Assembly (NCBI GenBank): GCA_030248195.1
Contig: JASAND010012859.1
Span: forward strand, 1-64,000
Source of the DNA: Trissonchulus latispiculum
Taxonomy: Eukaryota > Nematoda > Enoplea > Enoplida > Ironidae
Direction: 5' to 3'
Length of the DNA: 64,000 bases
Each line of letters starts with the position of its first letter. Within the stretch, counting starts at the first letter, position 1. A model generated the notes under the pieces. It was not told the DNA's origin. It saw only the letters and a list, made by a program, of their open reading frames with translations, and made no database searches. A program made the translations under genes and the position numbers. Positions 53,411 through 64,000 of this stretch are shown here, in pieces.

Positions 53411-53565
53411 GCCTGGGTGGCTCAATCGGTAGAGCGTCGGTCTAGTTAACCGAAGGTTGTGGGTTCGATCCCCACCTCAGGCCCGAATTTTTCGGGTCTG
53501 TGGTGCTGTAGTGACAACTTTCTTTCTTTCGTCTATTATCTTGTATCTTTATATAACTGTTAGTG
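53411..53565 (+). mobile_element. tRNA-derived SINE with intact cloverleaf
   Basis: The head 53411-53482 folds as a full 72-nt tRNA: 7-bp acceptor stem, 4-bp D stem, 5-bp anticodon stem (tcggt/accga), 5-bp T stem (gtggg/cccac), A box tggctcaatcgg and B box ggttcgatccc. The anticodon loop ctagtta gives formal anticodon AGT (Thr) but has U at position 37, normally a purine. A hairpin (cccgaatttttcggg) and a body starting tctgtggtgctgtagtg follow, also seen at 53218 and 8768. A genuine tRNA gene that was later joined to a tail cannot be excluded. Confidence 0.7.
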
Positions 53566-54960
53566 TTGTTGGGTTAGTTTTAGTCACATTTTTCAACGCG
53601 TGTCACAGAAAAACTCAACTCTCAGTGTATATGCGATCGGAAGGAAATAAGATTGTAGTTAATTTTCCCCATTTTGCCGTCTTCAGGATTAGCTCAAATT
53701 CGATGAAATAGTTTGAACAAAGTTTGGATAATGACAATAGTATTGCGCATTTGACTTCTCAAGAAGTTGTTGCTTTCTGAAGAGTGAAACTTAACATTTT
53801 GAACAAACCTCAATATTAGCAGGCCCCTTTGTTTAGTTCGACTTTTCGGACAAAAATCTTTGAATTTCCTCAAAATTTGTGCCGCAAAATTTCACAGTCT
53901 CATTGTGTCGAACTGTACGGTACAAATTGTAGTGCCAATTTTCTGAAAAGAAACGCGCACACCTATTGCAGCGTAATGCTCTAATTTTAAGGTTTGGGGA
54001 CCCCAAAATTATTGACTGTTTTCACTTGTTATTCAAGTCTTTTGTATGGAACCCTTTTTTGCGACTGAGTGAGATAATAGCGAAGCAGTTTTGTGCCTAT
54101 GTGCCCGTTTTCGCGTCATTTTTCAATTATTAGATGAATTAAATTCTTCAAAAAGAGTTACCTCATTGTCTGCCGAAACTTTTTGACAGTACAATAGAAT
54201 CCCCTACACTTGGAGTTAAATAGCATAAAGTTCTTCATGTGTCCCGCCCGCTGTGTTTAGCTGGATTTTAAAATCGTCACTGAAAATTTTTAAAATTTAT
54301 AACATGTTTACACATTTATACAACTCTGTATGAAGGGGAGAGCGCACGCTGCTTTGAACGGTCCTATATGGGGAATATTATTGTTAGCTTGAAGCATTTT
54401 GAAAAATTGAATTTTTAACTAAAAACTTTTCAACTATCTAATGCCTATTGTTGTTGCTGACAAGGCTATTGTACTGTTTTCATAGTTCTATTCTGAATTA
54501 TGCCGACGAAGTAAAGTTTAACAAAGAGCATGACTGCGAGAACTATGTGAAGATTTACAATTGGATCCTCCAATAAAGATATTTACATCTTTATGTGTTT
54601 GTTGTTTAGCCCCGGAAACTTTTGTGGACGCTGAAAAAGTATTCTTTTTTAGAAAAATTCCACTGCGACATTTTTGTAAATTTAGTTTTGTCTGTGCTAT
54701 ATTCTCCTTATATGCTTTTTTGAGATGAATAAGATTTATTCAGAGTAGCAGTAAAGGATAAGACATCAAATCTATTTTGATAAATACATATCACTAATTT
54801 ATAGGCCAGCCCAATGTTAATAATTTTTAGCACAAAGTTAGCTATGTACATGCATGAGGTTAAAGCAGAATTTTTCGTTCTCTACTCTCCAACTGTGACC
54901 TCGGGAATATATATTGTATATGAAAGTTTCCAGGTCCTTCCCCTTTGCGGGAGAATTTAT
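53566..54960. other. Region without recognised genes
   Basis: AT-rich with no splice-supported frames and no repeat recognised. Confidence 0.4.
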
Positions 54961-56790
<1,830 letters not shown>

Positions 56791-57189
56791 TTAAATTTTA
56801 TTTTAATTTTGCTACTTCTTAAAATAATTTATTTTAAATAGGATTAGTCAATCTAAAAAATAAATTATAAATCGAAACATTGCTGTTCAAGTCAGTGCTT
56901 GAAATTTGAGATTTCGAAACTAATTGCTAGTTAATACAAAATTTAGTTGTTTTAAAATTTGAGTAGTAGTACCAAAACAAGAGCTTGATGACATTTTCAT
57001 AATTTCTTCTTTAATTATGATTCCTCAATTAAAGTTAACTATTAACTTCCTCAATCAATTAGTAAAATAAAATTCACCAATGCAGGGAATAATGCAGGTT
57101 TCAGTTTATAAATTGAGTTTGGCTCAGCAACTAATTATGCTCTGAAGATGGAATATGATTAGCGTAATCCACCAAAACAATTATACTAA

Positions 57190-57400
57190 TTATATATAAT
57201 GAGTATAATATATATATATATATATAATATAATTATATATAATATATATATAATATATATAATAATATATAATATATAATAATAATATAATAATATATAT
57301 AATATATTATAATATATAATTATATATATATAATTATATATAATTATATATATATAATTATATATATAATATATATATATAATAGATATATATATATAAT
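57190..57400. repeat. TA-rich low-complexity tract
   Basis: About 210 bases of irregular tata/aata repeats, able to form many cruciforms. Confidence 0.9.
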
Positions 57401-58404
57401 GTTCGACTGAGATACAAAACCAAGTCGATACATATAATAAATAAAATTTTATGAAAAATCAGAAAATTTGTAGGATTAGTTATGTAGAATCATTTATTGT
57501 ATTCAATTGCTTATTTTGCATGTAATAAACCTTAATAATAAAACTTCTTAATGAATGATAACTTCTTAGGCATCTAGTATTTTATGTTTTCATTTCTAAT
57601 TAAAAATTTAACTAAATTCTAAAAACTTACAATATTAGAGATTTTATTTCCGAGCTCAAATCTTTAAGTAGGGCAAGGGTATATAATCGATTTAATTAAA
57701 ATTTATTTTTAAGTTTATTTTCGAAATTTAATTGAATGAACTTGAAATTAAAATTGTCAGTTTGAAAATTGAAACTTCATTTAATTGAATATCTAAATTT
57801 TCCACGTTGACCTGAATTTCGAAAAGTTTCCTTTCAAAATTTCCCTAAAGAAAGGTTTCACCATTGACCTGTAGTTGACCTCAGAGCGTAAAATTTCTAA
57901 AATTTCAATTTTTTTAATTTTTTCATCTTTTACTTAGAAATAAAATTATAAAATATTAGAAGTCTAAGAAAAATTAGCGTTGACATTCATTCCATAGTTT
58001 TTTATTAAGGTTTGTCATCTCCGAAATATGCAGTTAAATAAAACAATGAATTTAATTAATTCTTCAAAATTTCTGGTTTTTAAAGAATTTTTATTCATTA
58101 TATATTTCAAGTTAATTTTGTATCTGAATAGAACTATTATAGCTAGTAATTTTTTTGGCGTTTCAGGCTAATCATGTTCCTCCGTCAAAGCAAATTAGTT
58201 GAACAAATTCACAAACGAATAATTAGTATGAACAAAACTTAATTCATAAACTGAAACCTGCATTATTTCTTGCATTGGTGAAAAATTCCCCCCCGGAAAA
58301 TTCACACCCGTGTAATTTTTTCAGGGAGAAATCCACACCGGTGTAGCCTTTCCGCTTTGAAAATTTTCTAGGAGGAAAAGTCACATCGTGGCATCGACTA
58401 AAGT

Positions 58405-58517
58405 ACTAAAAAAATAATGGCAAAACCCAAAAGTTTCTTATCTTTGCACCTTTCATAGAGGATTGGAGCCTGTACGGTCAAATTTACACAAAGCGATACC
58501 AGCACCTTAAATAAGAC
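58405..58517. mobile_element. Deletion derivative of TTAA-flanked element 2
   Basis: aataatggcaaaaccca, tatctttgcacc, and gtcaaatttacacaaagcgataccagcacc-TTAA follow the right 160 bases of the element at 13946, with an internal deletion. It sits inside the insertion in the right arm of the foldback. Confidence 0.65.
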
Positions 58518-59043
58518 GAAATTCCTGGTTCTGTTCCTGTAATTAGACCCCAATTTCACTCCTGTTGTGGACAACGGTTTTTGGTTCCCCGATCCTGATT
58601 TTAGACCTCTGTTGCTGTCCAGATTTTGGTCACCACCAGTCACCAGATACAAATGTCCAATATGGACCATTTTGCCTTGAGATGATAGCTAATGAAGTAT
58701 AAAAGTTGAGTTCACTTTTACCAAGAAGCCCATTGCCAAAGGCTTACCAATACTTCTGATTATTCATTAGGCTTTTATTAAATAATTGAGGAAGCTAATG
58801 GTTAACTTTAATTGAGGAATCATAATTAAAGAAGAAATTATGAAAATGTCATCAAGCTCTTGTTTTGGTATTGCTACTTAAATTCTAAAACAAATAAATT
58901 TTGTATTAACTAGCAATTAGTTTCGAAATCTCAAATTTCAAGCACTGACTTGAACAGCAATGTTTTGATTTGTAATTTATTTTTAGATTGTCCTATTTAA
59001 AATAAGTTAATTTAAGAAGTAGTAAAATTAAAATAAAATTTAA

Positions 59044-60090
59044 TTTGTTTGGGTGTGTGTATATTTTTTTAAATATATATATATTGAGGTGGAGTAGAAA
59101 TATAAAATCACTTGGTTTAGTGGCGCGGCGGGGGGGGGCAAGGTGATTCGTCTACTTTTCTATTTGTTCTAAAGTAGGAAAAAAAAGAAACTAACAAGGA
59201 GGAGGAACAAGAAGGCGGCGGCATTACTTTTTTAAAGCGGGAGCAATAGTGGAAAAAAAAAATAAAATTTATTATTTTTTACTCTTCTGTACTCTTATAG
59301 TAGGCCCCCCCCCCCCCGGATCCTCGCAGCTTATGACATTAAACAATTAGAGTTTGCTTTCCCTAGAACGCAGGAACTAAATTTTGTGGCCATTTCCTTA
59401 ACCATTCAAAATCCTTTTCAGGCTTTAAAAAGCAAAAACGTTCTGAAACTTATCTTAAAATCATGCAGCCGCTCCGCAATGTGGTAGATCCGATCTTCCT
59501 AATAATAATTCCCAAAATTAATTGGCTTAACAGATATATCTATACCTTTAATCTGATTCAACAGATTTAAAATAATTAGTATACGTATATATTCAGTAGT
59601 AATATGTGTGTGCTGACAGTGTAGAAGTAAGTATTAAACTTATATACACAACCAGATTTTACCTTTCAAGGGAATAGCTTCTACTCTCGCAAAAACAGAT
59701 TCTTTGCAACTTTTAGTGAACTTTAAGAAAATCCAGAAGAATTTGAATTTTGTCCTGTCCCTCCAGTTTAAAATTGGCCGCCAGTTTATAACCTCACCAG
59801 TGTTGTAGCTCCTTCCCTATTCATAAATTGTGGGCATTTATAAGAAAAGATAAAAGGTTCCTCCTGGAGAAGTCTCCCACCCTTGTAGGGTATCGGGGTG
59901 CCGCTGCTCCCGGGATTCATTGCCACTGAGTCAAGAGTGTCACCTCGAATGATAACTGGCAAGAGGCAAGAGCACATGTCCTAATAGCAAGAGTCCATAT
60001 TTTTTGTATATTAGAAGAAGAGTAAGCCAGTAGAGGGCTCCTCTTCTTGGCATTGCGTAACGGTGATCCGACGACAAACACGAATAGCCT
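59044..60090. other. Region without recognised genes
   Basis: Includes G- and C-runs at 59130 and 59306, and otherwise AT-rich sequence. Short frames are not supported. Confidence 0.35.
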
Positions 60091-60104
60091 AAGGTTACGG
60101 TAGG

Positions 60105-60385
60105 TAATTTGTCAGTAATTTAAATTACCTAATTATAACTTTAATTAGGTTAATGCAATTACAATTAAAAAACTAATTTGATAACTTTGTAACATGTTTC
60201 TGCTCTTTCCAATTATATAAAAATTGTTGCACACAAAAATTCGTAGGAATATAGTGTGTGTAACAATGTTTATATTATTGGAAAGAGCAGATATGCTCAA
60301 AGTTGTCGAATTGGTTTATTAATTGAATTAACCTAATTAAAGTTATAATTAATTAATTAAGATTACTAATAATTGAAATTGCTAA
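60105..60385. repeat. AT-rich inverted repeat
   Basis: Arms around tctgctctttccaatta (60197) and tattggaaagagcaga (60276) extend outwards with taattaggttaat and attaacctaatta. A small foldback element is likely. Confidence 0.65.
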
Positions 60386-60574
60386 TGGGCCAATTAACTA
60401 GCAGACACAGGCTTATATGAACGCGCGTAATTAGTGCCAAGTGGAAGCCCCTCCCCGGGAGTTACGGGGTTCCGACATAACACACCGAGCATACCTAGCA
60501 TGATTTGTAAATGCTATGTAGTGTAAGAGATTCTTTATGCACTCTTGTAACTACAACCGTAGAGGAGGGACTAG

Positions 60575-60836
60575 TGCCGCGTTGCAGAATTTTCTCCTAA
60601 GCTTTAGGAGCCCTCCTAAAATCAGCTTAGATGATCACTTAGTAGAATTGAGTTTCAAAAGATTTTCCTAAGCTATCCATCACTCTTAAGATTTCTCCTA
60701 AGCGCCAACTAAACTCAAGAGAAATCTTTTGAAACAAGTTTAGGAGATATCCTAACTCCCCCCTAGACAGCTCCCTGACATCATCCTACATAGCCTCCCA
60801 GGAGGGTGCTTAGGTAAATCTTTTCCAACGCGGCCC
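60575..60836. mobile_element. MITE with GGCCGCGTTGG-type termini
   Basis: Ends gccgcgttgcagaattt and ttttccaacgcggccc are imperfect inverted repeats. The interior contains several inverted cctaagcttta/gcttagga motifs. Termini of this kind occur in Harbinger-like MITEs, but no 3-bp duplication is clear. Confidence 0.55.
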
Positions 60837-63540
60837 AGCTCCTCAAGGTAGATGCCTTACATTGTCTGTTGTTACCTTCCACATTCGTGGTTGTATATTA
60901 ATATAAACTTAACATTTGCTCAAGATTTTAACCCAAACAGGGTTGTCACACATTGCGCAGTCCTTCTATTATCAACAAAGAGTTGAGTGTCTTATGTACT
61001 CTTCCTATTGTATATAGCGCTTGATAGCTACATTATGTGCTTGAAGCATCAAATTAATCCGTTAATTAAATTAATTAAATTAATTGATTATCAATGCCGA
61101 TCCTCCTTACAACGTCAAATTAAATTATTCTTATCATTTCAGTAGATGTCAATTTTTAGTAGACAGACAGTGCACCTATTTAACGCCCAATTCAACTTAT
61201 GATGCACACTTTACTTACGTACGTCAGTGATGTTGTAATGTAGTTCTTTGTTGGTTTCAGCTTTAACTTTATACTGCGTACTACTGCATATATGTTACGA
61301 GGTTTGTTTAGTTAAACCTTAACCTCAGTTTCAGAAATGCAAATCAACTTATATTCTTTTTCTTCGTCTCTCTTTTTTCCGTGCCGTCACACCGAGTTTA
61401 GTGTCGTCAAAGGAAAACAAGACTACCTATTTTTTTGCAGGAGTTTTGCAAACGTAAAGAGTGGAAACAGCTAGTTCAAGCCTTGGGTCGTATGACGTAA
61501 CGTTTGTCTAAGGATTGTAGTAAATAATGCGCCTGCAAAAAGCAGTTGTTTGAGTTTCTGTTTATTTTGTTTTGGCAATGTTTTCAGCGACCTTTAATAG
61601 CAAGGGTTTTTTGTGTAATACAGTTCAGTTTACTACAAATTCGTCACAGCTGCTAGCGAGGCCCTTTTCTCCGCCTGTTGGTCGCCGGACGACAAACCCT
61701 CAAAATTAATTCTCGGTTTCTGTCATTTAGGTGGAAGACCCGCCCAGAGTCTTAGACCCCTATATAGTTTAGTGAAAATGTACAGCAGTGAATTTCGTTG
61801 CTGTAGGCTCTCGCTCTACCATTAAAATTTTGGGTCTAGCAGCGAATTAGGTTAATAAATATTGTGTTAATAAAGGTTAATAAATCTTTGACTAGGCATA
61901 AAAGTTTGCTGAGGAGCAGGTGGCATAATGTACATAATATGTAATGATAACATGTACAAAAAGATACCTATAACACATGTTACAAATTGTAGAAACTTAT
62001 TCTTGGCTTGCGCTAATAGTTTTGGTAAGAGCGAAGTAAACCTGGCTGATATTTGGTTTAGAAGTGAAGGGTAGTAGAACTTGGATTAGTGTGCTTTAAA
62101 ATCAAAAAACGCCGTCTGTTTCGATTTCCGAAAAATACGAGGTACAGTATTGGTCTTTCGTTATATATATATAATATTATATTTAATATCAATGACTTAT
62201 GAGTGTCTTGGCCATGTTGCCTAAAGTAACCTAACATAGTGCCAAGTTCGGTTATAGCAGGTTTCTGATTACTGATTGCTGATTATTGGTTACGGTTTTC
62301 GATTAGTATAGATTCGTTGTATACAACTATTTTGCTGCTGAACTTCAAAAAGGACATTTCAAACAAACTAGTCGATTTAACTGGTGTCACTGTTTCACTA
62401 GGAGGCACTCTAGGCAGGGTTTGGCATTTTTGTTACTGGTTGCTTGCTGGTTGTTGGCTCTTATGTATCATGTATATACTGTTTTTGTATATACATATGT
62501 GCAGCTGAAACTCAAAACGGATACATTTTAACTAAACTGGGCAATTTTGGCGGCATTCACATCCGCAAAGCACTTCTGCAAAGCTATGACAAAGCTAGAA
62601 CTGTTCTAGTTCTTCTTGCGGCTGCAGAATGCTAGAGATTTGTCGATGGTGCTGTGCACTTGGCTGCTTTCTGGCATACTTTTATGTATTATGTACTCTT
62701 GCTACCACCAGTTGCATAACCGTTCCACATGGCTATGTAAACGGAATGGCATTATGGAACGGTTTTACAATCATCGCTAGCACAGTCTACTACGTAAGCA
62801 AAGCATCATCGTCGCATTCTTTGCATTAACTTCCGCAGAGGCTTATTCTCAGCCATTGTTGACTTTTCTAGGTCACTCTCTCTTTCTCTTTCTCTCTCTG
62901 CCACTTTCTGCACTCTTCTTGGAAAGTCCAGTCCAGCAGAGGAACAAACGTTACGTAATTGTAATTTGGGGGCCAATTTTGTGTACAAAGTCTTGAATTT
63001 TAAACGTGACGTAATGGCCCTTGCGCACTCCCCTGAGCTAAAGGAGGATCTTTCTCTCTATTATGTGCACTTTTTTTCCGCCCCCCAATAAGCCTGCATC
63101 AATAGGCCCTAGTGTAAACTAAATGTACTGTTGTAGTTGAGCGGCTATTAAAGACTGCTTAAATGCCACGCGACTTCAATTGCTGGCCCAGTTGTGTTGT
63201 ATTTCCGTATTCTTACGGATTCTCACAGCTGGATGCTTTAACTCTCCCCAGCTGTCCTATCCTTACGTCGCTCTCTCGACTACAATTTTTTCTGCGTACA
63301 GTACATCCTGTTAAACGCAGTTCAACAGCTTTTTTGTTATGTAATGCAATTGCCAACCGTTTATTGGGAGCGCAGCTATACTCTCCAAAAAACTTTATCA
63401 GTCTATCAAACGGTTGAGAGCTTTAAACGAGGCTTTTTTGCCTGGCTAAAGGTTTAAGCATTTATAATATCAGCGCTCAATTTCTGCATTCTTTTCGTTT
63501 AGGCAATGGGATTTGTCTAGGTCGAAATTCTTCGCGAAGC
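60837..63540. other. Region without recognised genes
   Basis: AT-rich. A terminal fragment of the caagagtacataat MITE family lies near 62675-62703 (reverse: tatgtattatgtactcttg), and a CT-rich microsatellite at 62874-62900. Short frames lack splice support and homology. Confidence 0.35.
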
Positions 63541-63550
63541 TTTATTAAGA

Positions 63551-63622
63551 ATGACAGTAGCTCAGTTGGTTAGATCGTTGATGCTGGCGTCTAAAGTCGG
63601 GGGTTCGAGCACCACCCAGAAC
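63551..63622 (+). repeat. tRNA-like sequence (degenerate)
   Basis: A-box-like tagctcagttgg and B-box-like gggttcgagcacc at tRNA spacing. The acceptor and anticodon stems pair poorly, so this is a tRNA pseudogene or SINE head. Confidence 0.4.
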
Positions 63623-63794
63623 TGTTTTTTATTTACCAGTAAATACAGGAAACCCATTTTTTCTTTTTCTTTCTTTGGTTCTTAGTTATTTCAAAGGGTT
63701 CACCCCAGTTTGTCAACTATTTTTTGTTCAAACCAGTCGGTTTTACAGTATACTGTGAAACATTCGATTCAAAATTTTCAAAATTGAATGTTAG

Positions 63795-63872
63795 AAATGA
63801 ATCCAGTCAGGGAGATTTGAACCCTAAATTTTCGGTTGCGTACTTCAACACCCTAACCATTCAGCTATCCGT
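63795..63872 (-). repeat. tRNA-like sequence (minus strand, degenerate)
   Basis: On the minus strand: tagctgaatggttaggg (A box) and gggttcaaatctcc (B box) at tRNA-like spacing. Stems are incomplete. Probably a SINE head. Confidence 0.4.
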
Positions 63873-64000
63873 TGAACGTTGAAACGTATTTATCCCAATA
63901 CATTGAATTCAGTTCTGGGCTGCTAATTTCTTACGGTTTTACGTTTTCCGCAACTGCGAGAAATGTGACACAGGCTGCTTGTATGTATTTCTGTGGTTTA

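Larger units (their letters stand above)
56791..59043. mobile_element. Large AT-rich foldback element
   Basis: The left arm 56791-57150 pairs with right-arm blocks 58175-58285 and 58785-59043. Examples are aagagcttgatgacattttc and its complement, and gcaggtttcagtttat and its complement. The right arm is interrupted by about 480 bp (58286-58765). The loop holds a TA-rich tract (57190-57400). No transposase seen. Confidence 0.72.

Noticed and set aside
53411..53482. Functional tRNA-Thr(AGT) gene
   Set aside because: The cloverleaf is intact, but U37 is abnormal and the sequence is joined to a SINE body found elsewhere without the head.

Overview
This is intron-rich, AT-rich eukaryotic DNA. An ATP9-type P4-ATPase with about 22 phase-consistent exons, a small BPI/LBP-like gene and tRNA-derived SINEs suggest an invertebrate animal genome, possibly aquatic. 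I cannot name the species. Host genes fill only part of the window; most of the rest is nested non-autonomous DNA transposons, foldback elements and satellite DNA.

Layout: (1) 32-2968 (+) holds the last two exons of a Lys/Arg/Ser-rich, probably nuclear protein, followed by repeat-rich flank. (2) 5918-7734 is a hAT-like element with an exact 8-bp target duplication and a second MITE nested inside it. (3) 8427-9733 (-) is a three-exon gene for a 220-residue BPI/LBP/JHBP-fold (TULIP) protein. (4) 9.8-19 kb has no gene I can support; it contains two TTAA-flanked elements, a hAT-like element with a CAG-type terminus carrying another MITE, and G/C-rich tandem duplications. (5) 19197-34772 (+), perhaps to 34934, is the ATP9A/B (yeast Neo1) orthologue, with introns invaded by a hairpin-capped tandem-repeat element (19.9-21.8 kb) and a CCGG-rich foldback (23.2-25.3 kb). 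(6) 35.8-42.7 kb is a giant palindrome with arrays of a 149-bp satellite on both arms; the right array shows 447-bp and 894-bp higher-order periodicity. (7) 45302-50962 is a nest of related MITEs with 7-bp duplications. One is split by a 4441-bp, almost perfectly palindromic element bounded by a 6-bp duplication and beginning AG / ending CT. Both arms carry the same small gene and minisatellite. (8) 51-64 kb holds another hAT-like element, a SINE with an intact tRNA cloverleaf, further foldbacks, microsatellites and tRNA-like sequences, with no supported protein gene.

The three host genes are functionally unrelated: a putative nuclear factor, a putative lipid-binding protein and a putative lipid flippase. 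The most unusual object is the 4.4-kb palindrome at 45400-49840. It looks like a Polinton/Maverick-type element reduced to two mirrored terminal repeats that still carry a gene. All exon boundaries are read from splice signals and reading-phase agreement, without transcript evidence.
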